Positions 33,855 through 42,433 are shown, counted from the first letter of the stretch. The stretch is 64,000 nucleotides of DNA from Flavobacterium pisciphilum (GCF_020905345.1 NZ_JAJJMO010000001.1:5146001-5210000), one strand, 5' to 3'. Notes: generated by a model from the sequence alone, not told the origin. Program-made: numbers and translations.

Positions 33855-34457
33855 ATGAAAAAACTAATTCTACTTTTGATACTTTTAGCATTTAATTTTG
33901 GGGTTGCTCAAGAAAAATTAAATAGTGCTGCTGCCGAAAATTTTCAAAAGACTATTAATGGTGAATATGCTGATGTGAAAACGAGTCCACTATTAGCCGA
34001 AGACTTAAAAACATTCAAGACATTAGATTTTTATCCAATAAATGAGAAATATTCAGTTGTAGCTAAATTTGTGAAAGCTAAAAATGAAAAAGCTTTTGAG
34101 ATGAAAACATCAACAGATAGAAAGCCAATGTATATAAAATATGGTACGATTTATTTCACTATTGATGGTGTTGACTCCCAATTAAACGTATACAAAAATA
34201 TTGATCTTTCTAAAAAAGCTGAATATAAAGACCATCTGTTTCTTCCTTTTTCAGATTTAACTTCTGGTAAAGAGACCTATATAGGAGGGAGATATATTGA
34301 TTTAAAAATTCCAAAAGGAAATACTATAGCTGTTGATTTTAATCAGGCGTATAATCCGTATTGTGCTTATAATCATAAATATTCATGCCCAATTGTACCT
34401 TTGGAGAATGATTTGAATGTGGCTATTCATGCAGGAGTTAAAAAGTTTCATGATTAA
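33855..34457 (+). CDS. DUF1684 secreted protein
   Basis: 200 residues. Signal peptide MKKLILLLILLAFNFGVAQ. It carries the DUF1684 pattern: LFLPFSDLTSGKETYIGGRYIDLKIPKG, then DFNQAYNPYCAYNHKYSCPIVPLENDLNVAIHAGVKKF at the end. The conserved YNPYC...CP..P.EN segment is the family's strongest mark. Function unknown. The stop overlaps the ATG of the TatD gene (TAATG), so the two are translationally coupled. Confidence 0.92.
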   Translation: MKKLILLLILLAFNFGVAQEKLNSAAAENFQKTINGEYADVKTSPLLAEDLKTFKTLDFYPINEKYSVVAKFVKAKNEKAFEMKTSTDRKPMYIKYGTIYFTIDGVDSQLNVYKNIDLSKKAEYKDHLFLPFSDLTSGKETYIGGRYIDLKIPKGNTIAVDFNQAYNPYCAYNHKYSCPIVPLENDLNVAIHAGVKKFHD

Positions 34458-35104
34458 TGGAATTTTTTAATTTCCATACACATAAATCTATAAATCATCC
34501 AGATATTTTGGATTTGGTCAATCAATACCCTAATGATTTTGATGAAGGTATTGCTTATTACTCCATAGGAATTCATCCGTGGTATATTGTTAAGGATCGA
34601 ATTGAAGCTGATTTGGAGATTATAGATCAAAAACTAGCAACCGAAAATTGTCTAGCTATTGGTGAATGTGGTTTGGATAAACGAACTGAAGTTCCGTTTG
34701 AACTGCAAGTAGCTGTTTTTGAAAAACAATTACTTCTTGCTCAAAAGCATCAAAAACCTGTTGTCATACATTGTGTAGCAGCATTTCAGGAAGTAATTGC
34801 TTTAAAGAAGAAATTGACGATTACTGTTCCTATGATTATTCATGGGTTTTCAAAAAATGAACAAGTAGCCAAACAGCTTTTGGATAATGGATTCTATATT
34901 TCTTTTGGAAAATATTTAATCAAGAATCCACATTTAGAAACTGTCTTTAAAAGCATTCCTGATAATCGATTTTTTCTAGAAACCGATACTATTGATGAAA
35001 ACATAGAAACAGTATATGCTTTGGCAGCAAAATACAAAAACATAACAATTGATGAATTAAAACAGTTAATCTGGAGTAATTTTAAAATTGTATTTAATAA
35101 ATAA
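34457..35104 (+). CDS. TatD-family metal-dependent hydrolase
   Basis: 215 residues, somewhat shorter than the usual 255-265. Metal-ligand motifs are in order: FHTHKS near the start, IGECGLDKR (Glu), VIHC (His), IIHG (His) and LETD (Asp) near residue 175. TatD proteins act as 3'-5' DNases or RNases, or D-Tyr-tRNA-type hydrolases. It is coupled to DUF1684 upstream and 25 bp before tcdA. Confidence 0.9.
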   Translation: MEFFNFHTHKSINHPDILDLVNQYPNDFDEGIAYYSIGIHPWYIVKDRIEADLEIIDQKLATENCLAIGECGLDKRTEVPFELQVAVFEKQLLLAQKHQKPVVIHCVAAFQEVIALKKKLTITVPMIIHGFSKNEQVAKQLLDNGFYISFGKYLIKNPHLETVFKSIPDNRFFLETDTIDENIETVYALAAKYKNITIDELKQLIWSNFKIVFNK

Positions 35105-35129
35105 AAAGAACTAATAAAAAACAAAATAT

Positions 35130-35843
35130 ATGGCAGAGTGGACTGAAAGAGCCGAATTATTATTTAAAAAAGAGGGATTAGATAATCTTAAAAATTCACA
35201 CGTTCTTGTTGTTGGATTAGGTGGAGTGGGATCATTTGCAGCAGAGTTTTTAGCCAGAGCAGGAGTAGGAACGATGACTATTGTAGATGGAGATGTAGTA
35301 GATATTACCAATATAAACAGACAATTGCCAGCTTTACACTCAACTGTAGGGCAACCTAAAGTTACTATTGTAGGTGACCGTTTAATGGATATTAATCCTG
35401 AATTAAAATTAATCAGAGTTCAGGAGTTTCTTTCACCTGAGCGTGCTTTCGAGATAGTTACTGAGGAATTTGATTATGTTTTGGATTGCATTGATAGTGT
35501 TACTCCAAAACTAAACTTGATTATTGCTGCCAAACGCAAGCGTGTAAAAATTATTAGCAGTATGGGAGCTGGTGGAAAAATGGAAGCTTCGAAAGTAAAA
35601 GTTACTGATATTTCGAATACAGTAAATTGTTATTTTGCTAAAACAATTCGCAGAAGATTAAAAGAAGCTAAAATTGATAAATTGAAAGTGGTTTTTTCTT
35701 CTGAGATTCAAGATGAAGCAAGTTTGAAAATGACTGACGGATCTAATTTTAAGAAATCATTTTACGGTACCAATAGCTATATGCCAGGATTATTTGGTTT
35801 ATATGCTGCCGAAACCGTGATTCGTTATTTGCTTAAGAAGTAG
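35130..35843 (+). CDS. tcdA: tRNA threonylcarbamoyladenosine dehydratase (ThiF/HesA/E1-like)
   Basis: 237 residues. E1-like adenylating fold: Rossmann VLVVGLGGVGSFAAEFLARAG (25-45), then TIVDGDVVDITNINRQLPALHSTVGQPKV with the conserved Arg-Gln, and DYVLDCIDSVTPKLNLI. The C-terminal stretch KLKVVFSSE...GTNSYMPGLFGLYAAETVI matches TcdA/CsdL. It cyclises t6A37 of tRNA to ct6A using ATP. No terminator was seen between it and the HAD gene at 35992. Confidence 0.92.
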   Translation: MAEWTERAELLFKKEGLDNLKNSHVLVVGLGGVGSFAAEFLARAGVGTMTIVDGDVVDITNINRQLPALHSTVGQPKVTIVGDRLMDINPELKLIRVQEFLSPERAFEIVTEEFDYVLDCIDSVTPKLNLIIAAKRKRVKIISSMGAGGKMEASKVKVTDISNTVNCYFAKTIRRRLKEAKIDKLKVVFSSEIQDEASLKMTDGSNFKKSFYGTNSYMPGLFGLYAAETVIRYLLKK

Positions 35844-35850
35844 TTTTTTA

Positions 35851-35912
35851 GTCTCAGTATTCAGTCTCGGTTTACAGTGGCAGTATCCAGTGACAGTTTA
35901 CAGTTTCGGTAA
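35851..35912. repeat. Tandem CAGT-type repeat spacer
   Basis: Repeated words AGTCTCAGTATTCAGTCTCGGTTTACAGTGGCAGTATCCAGTGACAGTTTACAGTTTC, about 60 bp, belonging to the same family as 3981-4038. Confidence 0.6.
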
Positions 35913-35991
35913 GCATTTTGAAAAAAAACATTGAATTTCTGTTATTTAAAGCCCACATAACTTAGAATCTTAGTACCTTAAAAATAAAAAA

Positions 35992-36663
35992 ATGATTAAA
36001 ACAGTAATTTTTGATATGGACGGTGTAATTGTAGATACAGAACCCGTACATTCTTATGCTTACCACAAACAATTTTTGGAATTAAATATAGAAGTGTCTG
36101 ATGAAGTTTATACTTCGTTCACAGGATTTTCTACACGTAATACATTTCAAGCTTTAAAGAATATTTTTCCATCGATAGAGCAAGGAGTTGAAGATTTGAT
36201 TCAGAGAAAAAGAACTATTTTTAATGATGCTTTCGATACCAAAGAAGATTTGTATTTATTAGAAGGTGTTGAGGATTTAATTAAGGATTTGTATGCTAAT
36301 GGTATACAATTGATTCTAGCTTCATCAGCTTCAAAAGTGACTATTGAGCGTGTTTTTACCCGTTTTAATTTGCATCAATATTTTACTGATACCGTAAGTG
36401 GCGAAGACTTTCCTCAATCTAAGCCAAATCCAGCGATTTTTTTACATGCAGCATCATTGTCTAAAGCGCCAAAAGAAAACTGTATTATCATTGAAGATAG
36501 TACAAATGGTGTAAAAGCTGCAAAAGCAGCAGGAATATATTGTGTAGGATATAATAGCGAACATTCTAAAATGCAGGACTTATCAGATGCTGATATCGTT
36601 ATTAATCATTTTAATGAATTAAATTTTGAAAAAATAGTACAAATAAAGTCTTCTATTAGGTAA
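35992..36663 (+). CDS. HAD-superfamily hydrolase (beta-phosphoglucomutase-like)
   Basis: 223 residues. HAD motif I FDMDGVIVDTEP (8-19, nucleophile and acid/base Asp), motif II LASSAS (109-114), motif III lysine at SKPNPAIF, and motif IV CIIIEDSTNGVKAAKAAG. A helical cap follows motif I, as in beta-phosphoglucomutase/phosphatase subfamilies (IA). The substrate is not determined; sugar phosphate phosphatase or phosphomutase is likely. Confidence 0.9.
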   Translation: MIKTVIFDMDGVIVDTEPVHSYAYHKQFLELNIEVSDEVYTSFTGFSTRNTFQALKNIFPSIEQGVEDLIQRKRTIFNDAFDTKEDLYLLEGVEDLIKDLYANGIQLILASSASKVTIERVFTRFNLHQYFTDTVSGEDFPQSKPNPAIFLHAASLSKAPKENCIIIEDSTNGVKAAKAAGIYCVGYNSEHSKMQDLSDADIVINHFNELNFEKIVQIKSSIR

Positions 36664-36692
36664 TTATTAACATTTCGAATTGATCGAATTCG

Positions 36693-36700
36693 TAATTTTG
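36693..36700 (+). promoter_or_regulatory. -7 box TAATTTTG
   Basis: Perfect TAnnTTTG 24 bp upstream of the DUF2911 gene. Confidence 0.5.
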
Positions 36701-36723
36701 GGAAAACAAAAAAACTATAAATA

Positions 36724-37569
36724 ATGAAAAAAGTACTTATTGCCTTAGCAATTGTTATTGCTCCATTTGTAGCAGAAGCACAAATAAAAACACCTCAAGC
36801 GAGTCCGAAAGCAGTTGTAAACCAGATTGTTGGTTTAACAGATGTAGAAGTTACTTACTCAAGACCAGGCGCTAGAGGTAGAGCAGTCTTTGGAAATTTG
36901 GTTCCGTTTGGTAAATTATGGAGAACGGGTGCAAACGAAAATTCAGTAATATCATTTAGTGATGATGTTGTAATTGATGGAAAAACATTGAAAAAAGGAA
37001 AATATGCTATCTTCACTGTTCCAAGAATTGAAAGTTGGGATGTTATTTTCTATTCAAAAACGGATAACTGGGGATTGCCAGAAAATTGGAGTGATGCTGA
37101 TGTAGCTTTAAAAACTACTGTAAAAGAAGATGCTCTAAACAAAGCAGTTGAAACATTCACAATTGGAATTAATAATCTAGACGCTAATTCAGGAACTATT
37201 GATATTGCTTGGGAAAATTCTTCAGCATCAGTTAAATTTGAAGTTCCTACAGATAAAATTGCTTCAGAAAGTATCAAAAGAGTATTGGCTGGACCATCAT
37301 CAAATGATTATTTTGCAGCAGCACAATATACTTTCCAAGCTAAAGGGGGAGATATTGCTAAAGCAAGAGAGTATGTTGACAAAGCAATTGAGTTAAGTGC
37401 AGATAAGCCTTTCTATTTCTACAGACTTAAATCTTTAATCCAAGCTAAACAAGGAGACAAAAAAGGAGCTATTGAAACTGCTAAAGTTTCACTTGCTGCT
37501 TCAGAAGCTGCTAAAAATCAGGATTACGTAAAAATGAATAAAGACAGTATTTCTGAATGGAGTAAATAA
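36724..37569 (+). CDS. DUF2911 secreted protein
   Basis: 281 residues with signal peptide MKKVLIALAIVIAPFVAEAQ. The DUF2911 domain spans about 25-180: SPKAVVNQIVGLTDVEVTYSRPGARGRAVFGNLVPFGKLWRTGANE, then LKKGKYAIFTVPRIESWDVIFYS. The C-terminal third (KAREYVDKAIELSADKPFYFYRLKSLIQAKQGDKKGAIETAKVSL) looks like a TPR pair. Common in Bacteroidota; role unknown. Confidence 0.93.
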   Translation: MKKVLIALAIVIAPFVAEAQIKTPQASPKAVVNQIVGLTDVEVTYSRPGARGRAVFGNLVPFGKLWRTGANENSVISFSDDVVIDGKTLKKGKYAIFTVPRIESWDVIFYSKTDNWGLPENWSDADVALKTTVKEDALNKAVETFTIGINNLDANSGTIDIAWENSSASVKFEVPTDKIASESIKRVLAGPSSNDYFAAAQYTFQAKGGDIAKAREYVDKAIELSADKPFYFYRLKSLIQAKQGDKKGAIETAKVSLAASEAAKNQDYVKMNKDSISEWSK

Positions 37570-37586
37570 TAATTTATTCTATTTAT

Positions 37587-37628
37587 AAAAAATCCCATTT
37601 TGAAAATATTTCAAAATGGGATTTTTTT
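37587..37628. terminator. Terminator after DUF2911 (bidirectional)
   Basis: A long stem AAAAAATCCCATTTTGAAA / TTTCAAAATGGGATTTTTTT between convergent genes ending at 37569 and 37645. Confidence 0.85.
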
Positions 37629-37644
37629 ATGTCTTGTTCAGAAT

Positions 37645-38100
37645 TTACCATATTTTAATAGCACTCAAATAAATCCAGAGTATAAAAAAGACTTGCAAAG
37701 GAACTCTGAACCATAAATAGGATGTTCCGTTTCCGTTGAATGTTCCTTTTTGGTAATCAATATGATTTATTGCTGCATAAATATTTGCTGGAAGCAAAAA
37801 AATAAAGAATACAATTAAAGCCCATGCTGAGTACACTTTAAAATCAGGCATTAAAAGGCCAATTCCAAGTATAATTTCTAATATACCTGTTACATATACT
37901 AATTCTGTTTTAAATGGCACAAATGGGGGTATCATCATTGACATGCCTTTTGTAAAGGCAAAATGTGCAATTGCTGTAAAGAAAAGCATAATGCACATTG
38001 ATATTCTTGCAGCAAATAATAAGTCATATTGATGGGTTACCAGCTTTATAATAATAATTGACAGTATAAAAGTTGAAAGTAAAACGAATAGTGGTTTCAT
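37645..38100 (-). CDS. DoxX-like membrane protein
   Basis: 151 residues with four predicted membrane helices (about 4-22, 32-50, 74-92, 97-117, and a final one near 130-148). It contains ISMCIMLFFTAIAHFAF and YVTGILEIILGIGLLMPDF, the pattern of DoxX/DoxD-like proteins. Function in this group unknown. It ends the minus-strand group that starts with the effector locus, but its relation to that locus is not evident. Confidence 0.7.
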   Translation of the reverse strand: MKPLFVLLSTFILSIIIIKLVTHQYDLLFAARISMCIMLFFTAIAHFAFTKGMSMMIPPFVPFKTELVYVTGILEIILGIGLLMPDFKVYSAWALIVFFIFLLPANIYAAINHIDYQKGTFNGNGTSYLWFRVPLQVFFILWIYLSAIKIW

Positions 38101-38180
38101 TTTTTATATTCTATTGGTTCGAGATTAATTAAAAGCGCTAATTTATTGATTAATTGCTAGTTATGTGTAAACGGTTTTTT

Positions 38181-38525
38181 TTATTTTGCTAAAATTTCTT
38201 TAGTAGTTTTTAAATAAATTGTGTCTAATTTATTACCTGAGCATTTATACATTTTTGTGTCATTAATTTCATCATTATGTTTGAAATATACTACTGTTCC
38301 TTTTTCTCCTGAATTTATCATTAATTTAAATTTACCATCATTATTTGTTATACCAATGCGATCATTACTACTGTGTATTGGATCAATCATCTCCATAACT
38401 CCAAATTCAATATTAGCTATAGGTTTGTTTTCAAAGTACACAATACCTTCAATAAAGCAATTGGGCTCTTTCTTTCCTGTACACCCAAAAAAACACGCAA
38501 TAAAAATAAATATTAAATATTTCAT
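38181..38525 (-). CDS. Lipoprotein with transthyretin-like domain, candidate immunity protein 4
   Basis: 114 residues; lipobox CFFGC (Cys15). The mature part is a short Ig/transthyretin-like unit (IEGIVYFENKPIANIEFGVMEMI, GITNNDGKFKLMI), the carboxypeptidase-regulatory type (CarboxypepD_reg). Its ATG overlaps the stop of a remnant toxin C-terminus (ATGA at 38525-38522), exactly as the gene at 39930 overlaps the intact effector. This repeated arrangement suggests an immunity role against a metallopeptidase-type effector. Role inferred from context. Confidence 0.65.
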   Translation of the reverse strand: MKYLIFIFIACFFGCTGKKEPNCFIEGIVYFENKPIANIEFGVMEMIDPIHSSNDRIGITNNDGKFKLMINSGEKGTVVYFKHNDEINDTKMYKCSGNKLDTIYLKTTKEILAK

Positions 38526-38761
38526 ATAATTTTAGTTAACCAAATAAGTCCCAAAATATCACTTTCTGCTGTAACAGTCCTATTTCGATTACCTGTTCCA
38601 TCATTGTAATATTTCATTAAATCAATTTTGCCTGAGGGTAAATTCTCACCTTTAGATTTTTCCAAATAATCAATGTAAAGATATTTTTTAATAAATGATT
38701 CTTTTTCTAGTGGTTTGGTATTTTGAAGAAAATAATAAGAATTCCTCTTATAAAAGGTTAT
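38522..38761 (-). pseudogene. Remnant of an effector C-terminus (largest copy)
   Basis: 80 codons open in one minus-strand frame, without a start codon, ending TGA at 38524-38522. The last 35 codons read KIDLMKYYNDGTG, RTVTAESD, ILGLIWLTKI and match the end of the intact effector at 40592-42433 (EIDLMKYYNNDP, RVVATEDD, VLGLIWLTKI). The 45 codons before that do not resemble the HELGH region, so it may stem from a different toxin variant. Confidence 0.7.
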
Positions 38762-38794
38762 TCAAGTTCTCATACTTGTTAAAGAATATACACG

Positions 38795-39352
38795 TTACTT
38801 TATTTTTAACGTCCAACTTGTTTGTTTGGATTCTATATCATTTCTGTTTGTATATTTTGATTTCTCTATACTATTAAAAAAATCTTCTTTATTATATGTC
38901 TTTGCAACGTTTCCTGCAGTATCTATAATTCTTATACTGAATTTTTGAGGGAATTTTATACTAGTATCTTTAAAAAGTATTGGAGTTTGACTACCTATAC
39001 TTTTTAATTTATCCAGATAAATTGTATCTATTTTGTTGTATTGTAGATTTATATTAGACTTAATATTTTCCTTTTCGGTATATTTAAAGTCTAATATTAT
39101 ACGGATAGGTTCATTTTTATCATTAATAAAATAAATGGACTTTATAGGTAACCCAAATCCTTTATCTTCTAATTTAGGTTTTCTTCCATTTTCCCAAATT
39201 GTACTCATTAAAAATAAAAAAATAATGTAAAATGCTACAAGAGATATCAAACAAAATAAAAGCTTTAGCATTAAATTTTGTTTGCTTTTAAAAATTTTAA
39301 TTGTTAAAATTATGAATCCAACAGCTAACAACAATATGAAAAAATCTTTCAT
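38795..39352 (-). CDS. Membrane protein, candidate immunity protein 3
   Basis: 185 residues with two N-terminal membrane helices (about 3-20 and 29-52) and a periplasmic beta-rich domain (IKSIYFINDKNEPIRIILDF, NKIDTIYLDKLK, PQKFSIRIIDTAGNV). No family recognised. The start overlaps a short remnant of the effector C-terminus by TAATG. Membrane anchoring with the bulk outside the cytoplasm would put it where a periplasmic-acting effector would be met. Role inferred. Confidence 0.6.
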   Translation of the reverse strand: MKDFFILLLAVGFIILTIKIFKSKQNLMLKLLFCLISLVAFYIIFLFLMSTIWENGRKPKLEDKGFGLPIKSIYFINDKNEPIRIILDFKYTEKENIKSNINLQYNKIDTIYLDKLKSIGSQTPILFKDTSIKFPQKFSIRIIDTAGNVAKTYNKEDFFNSIEKSKYTNRNDIESKQTSWTLKIK

Positions 39353-39429
39353 TACGTTACTTTAATTTTAGTTAACCATAGCAATCCAAAAACATAATTT
39401 TCTGCGGCAACAACCTCATTATAATTATT
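39352..39429 (-). pseudogene. Remnant of an effector C-terminus (26 codons)
   Basis: In-frame codons give NNYNEVVAAEN then YVFGLLWLTKIKVT and stop, matching DRVVATEDDVLGLIWLTKIEIK of the intact effector. It begins 3 bp after the stop of the gene at 39432 and its TAA overlaps the next ATG (TAATG at 39354-39350). Confidence 0.72.
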
Positions 39430-39431
39430 TT

Positions 39432-39788
39432 TTATTTTGATCTTTTCATAAATATTGAGTCTTTTTTATACAAATCATTTGAATTACCATATACTTCAAT
39501 AGTATCTGTTAAATAATTTTGTTTTTTTAAAAGAATTAAATTTGCCAAATTATGAGATTCCATTCCTAAACTTAGTTTGGTTTGTTTGCTTACTTCAAAA
39601 TACCCCTTTATCGAAGACATAGCTACAACTACATGCTCTCCATCTAATAATTGTATCACTTCTACATTTCCAATTGGAGTTTTGGAAATGGAGTCATATA
39701 CATAACATTTCATTTCTACTCTTTGTGTATCCTTGGTACATGATACTAATAATACTAGTACTAATAATAAGAGGTTATTTTTTTTCAT
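39432..39788 (-). CDS. Lipoprotein with transthyretin-like domain, candidate immunity protein 2
   Basis: 118 residues; signal peptide LLLLVLVLLVSC with lipobox Cys17. The mature part has the CarboxypepD_reg-like rhythm MKCYVYDSISKTPIGNVEVIQL...SSIKGYFEVS, similar in layout to the lipoprotein at 38181 and to the C-terminal part of the protein at 39930. It is preceded by a short effector-tail remnant. Placed on the membrane facing the periplasm. Immunity role inferred. Confidence 0.65.
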   Translation of the reverse strand: MKKNNLLLLVLVLLVSCTKDTQRVEMKCYVYDSISKTPIGNVEVIQLLDGEHVVVAMSSIKGYFEVSKQTKLSLGMESHNLANLILLKKQNYLTDTIEVYGNSNDLYKKDSIFMKRSK

Positions 39789-39846
39789 TTTTAGTTAGCT
39801 ATAGCAATTCAAGAGCTTCTTTTTCTGTGGCAACAACATACCTATC
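39789..39846 (-). pseudogene. Remnant of an effector C-terminus with stop codon
   Basis: Frame gives DRYVVATEKEALELL, then TAG where the effector has the Trp codon TGG, then LTK. It sits directly before the ATG at 39788. It matches RVVATEDDVLGLIWLTK of the intact effector. Only about 19 codons survive. Confidence 0.65.
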
Positions 39847-39929
39847 TATAAAGAAGGAGGAGAAGATGACGCATAATAAGGGGGACAATTATGAAATTTT
39901 AAGTTATGACTATCGGGTTTTATAAATTG

Positions 39930-40595
39930 TTATTGTATCAATTTTGTACGTTCATCCACTGCCATTCTTATAGTATCAAATTCTGTTCTTAAAAAAAGAA
40001 AATGAGAACTAGGAGGATGGTAACTATTTATCTTTATTATAACAATACTATCCTTGTACCCATTTTTTATAAAAACTAAATTAGATTCATCATCAATATT
40101 TTCCTTTTTTTTCAATTTAAAGAAGCCTTTTTCATCAGTTAATACATAATTATTACTTGATTTTCCATCAATGACTTTAACTCCAACCAAAGGCTTTTTT
40201 TCCTCATTAAAAACATAACCTTCAAAATAATTTTTTAAAGGTTCTTTTACAATAAATATATTTATTGCTAAAAGAATAAGTAGAATAAAGAACACTCCTA
40301 GTGTAGAAATAAAAGAGTACAGAATGCGGGATTTTTTTTTCTTTGTTCTATCAAAAATTATAAAGATTAATAATGTAATGATTAGAATGCTTACTATTAT
40401 GAATATAGTAAAATTAAAATTATCAACTAGATACAGAATTTGTCTTAAATTATATTTTTCATTTAAATCAGGATTAATTTTAATTAAGACACAAAAGAAA
40501 GTACTTAATATGAAAAATAATATATAACACGTCTTATTTCTTTTTGCATATGCGAAAAGGAATAAAGCAATAAGTAATAAAAAAATTAATGTCAT
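39930..40595 (-). CDS. Membrane protein with transthyretin-like domain, candidate cognate immunity protein
   Basis: 221 residues. Four membrane helices fill the N-terminal half (about 1-17, 22-38, 58-78, 92-114). The rest is a CarboxypepD_reg-like domain (FEGYVFNEEKKPLVGVKVIDGKSSNNYVLTDEKGFFKLKKK). The ATG overlaps the effector stop (ATGA, 40595-40592), so the two are translationally coupled. Overlap with an effector gene is the classical position of an immunity gene. A C-terminal domain outside the cytoplasm would meet a peptidase delivered to the periplasm. Function inferred. Confidence 0.7.
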   Translation of the reverse strand: MTLIFLLLIALFLFAYAKRNKTCYILFFILSTFFCVLIKINPDLNEKYNLRQILYLVDNFNFTIFIIVSILIITLLIFIIFDRTKKKKSRILYSFISTLGVFFILLILLAINIFIVKEPLKNYFEGYVFNEEKKPLVGVKVIDGKSSNNYVLTDEKGFFKLKKKENIDDESNLVFIKNGYKDSIVIIKINSYHPPSSHFLFLRTEFDTIRMAVDERTKLIQ

Positions 40596-42433
40596 TTTAT
40601 TTCAATTTTCGTTAACCAAATAAGTCCCAAAACATCGTCTTCTGTAGCAACAACTCTGTCATAATCATATCTATGCGGGTCATTGTTATAATATTTCATT
40701 AAATCAATTTCTCCTATTTTAGGATATTTTTTGCCTCCTTTTGAGATAGGTAATACATCCGAATAATCCGAACTTCCTTTATGTTGATATGAATGATCGG
40801 TACTTCCTCCAGATTTTTCAGCAATTGCCTTAAGTATTGAGTGTCCCAATTCATGTGCTGAAGTAAATGAAAATTCTTTATCTTCTATCGGAGTGTTTTT
40901 ATTGTTACCATAATAAAAAAAAGTTTCATCAATATATCGCCAATCCGCATCATTTCTTAATAATTCAGTTTGAATTTTTAAATTATAATCTTGATAACCA
41001 GCGTTGTAGTATATGGTTTCATTTAAAGGGACATAAGGTATATATTCTAAAATATTTGCAATCACTGATTTTATTGTACTTGCATCTCCCGAATTATTAG
41101 ATCTCCCCCAATAAAGATTTGTACTATATTTCAAGTCAATATCATCCATTGATTTATTAATAGTATTTAATGCCTTAATAAAAACTTCATATTGTTCTGA
41201 ATTTATAGAAACATTATTTCCAATAGTTCTTTCGTGATTTCTAGACCAATGTTCTTCTAATCCTTTCAGAGCTAATTGTTCTAATTCTTTAAATGATCGA
41301 GTTCTCTGTTTGATAATAGGCTTTCCAATTTTTGTTAAAACAGATTTTGGTATTTTTTCCCAGACGTATCTTTCTCTAAACATGGGAATTCTTGGATCAT
41401 CAAATTCGCTTCTATACTTTTCTTTTTCAAATCCTTCATCACCACCATCCTTTAAATCTACCCTCAAAGTCACATCAATACGTTTGGTTTTTTTGTCAAT
41501 CTTAACATCTGTCCATTCTATTTGACTGTATTTTGTAGAGAAATCTACAACAATACTTTTTACGATGCCATCTTTTCTCGCTGTAATTTTGGCTTTTAGA
41601 TTTTTGCTATTAAATCGAGTACTATCATAAATTTCATCATTATCAAAGCCATCCCAACTTAAAATATAACTTCCCATAACCGTATAATCATTAGGCTCAA
41701 GATCAGGGCTACCTATTGGTTTTATTGCTGATATCATTGGGATATTTGAAACCTTATTAGTCTTTTTACTTTTATTCTGAATAATTACAGGTTTCAGGTA
41801 ATTATATGCATATAGTTGGTCTCCACTTTCGTCAATTATCTCAAAATGAAGATCATCTATGTTTGATTTTTCAAGTTTATATTTAAATCTAAAGAATGGA
41901 TTCTCTATTTTATCTTTAAAATCTAATATTCCAAAAGGGACTACTGTTTTTTCAGTTTTGTCTAAGGTAAACTTGATATCAAAATCTAGTATAGGACTCA
42001 GCACTGGAGCCCCAATAGTATCAATTTTTTCGATTACGTTACGTTGTGCTGAATCTGTAATTTTAATAGGAACACCTCCATATTCGCATTTTATGGTACT
42101 TTTTAGGAGTAATGGAAATTTGTCCTGAAAATATACGGTTCCCACATCTTTCCAGTCGGCAAGTTTCATTACTGAGGCACAAGGACTGGCACTCTGAGGG
42201 CTTTTTTTGCAATTGCCTTTAAAGATTACACTCTTTTTATCTTTCTCAACGATTGTTGCTGTTCGCTTGTCTTGTGTACTTGGAGTATCATAATTTACTT
42301 TTAAATCACCTTCCGGAACGGTACATAAGTCACATTTAAGTTTGGCTCCATCAATGACAAATTTTAATCCATCCTCAGCATCTTCTTTTTCTTCACGTTG
42401 TTTTCGTTTTAAAGTATTATCTGGTTTTGCCAT
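40592..42433 (-). CDS. DUF4280 (PAAR-like) protein with C-terminal zinc-metallopeptidase domain, probable T6SS effector
   Basis: 613 residues, no signal peptide. Residues about 22-130 form a DUF4280/PAAR-like domain: FVIDGAKLKCDLCTVPEG, Cys at 34, 37, 75, 85 and 116, and KCEYGGVPIKITDSA. This domain caps the spike of type VI secretion systems (subtype iii) of Bacteroidota. A linker region (about 150-400) follows. The C-terminus has HELGH at 527-531 and nearby H547 or H551 as possible third zinc ligand, a gluzincin/metzincin-type peptidase site. Part of its C-terminus (575-613) is present as three remnants downstream. No other T6SS gene lies in the window. Confidence 0.8.
   Translation of the reverse strand: MAKPDNTLKRKQREEKEDAEDGLKFVIDGAKLKCDLCTVPEGDLKVNYDTPSTQDKRTATIVEKDKKSVIFKGNCKKSPQSASPCASVMKLADWKDVGTVYFQDKFPLLLKSTIKCEYGGVPIKITDSAQRNVIEKIDTIGAPVLSPILDFDIKFTLDKTEKTVVPFGILDFKDKIENPFFRFKYKLEKSNIDDLHFEIIDESGDQLYAYNYLKPVIIQNKSKKTNKVSNIPMISAIKPIGSPDLEPNDYTVMGSYILSWDGFDNDEIYDSTRFNSKNLKAKITARKDGIVKSIVVDFSTKYSQIEWTDVKIDKKTKRIDVTLRVDLKDGGDEGFEKEKYRSEFDDPRIPMFRERYVWEKIPKSVLTKIGKPIIKQRTRSFKELEQLALKGLEEHWSRNHERTIGNNVSINSEQYEVFIKALNTINKSMDDIDLKYSTNLYWGRSNNSGDASTIKSVIANILEYIPYVPLNETIYYNAGYQDYNLKIQTELLRNDADWRYIDETFFYYGNNKNTPIEDKEFSFTSAHELGHSILKAIAEKSGGSTDHSYQHKGSSDYSDVLPISKGGKKYPKIGEIDLMKYYNNDPHRYDYDRVVATEDDVLGLIWLTKIEIK

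Noticed and set aside
40592..42433. The HELGH protein as an ordinary secreted peptidase
   Set aside because: It has no signal peptide and carries an N-terminal DUF4280 domain, which argues for delivery by a secretion spike.
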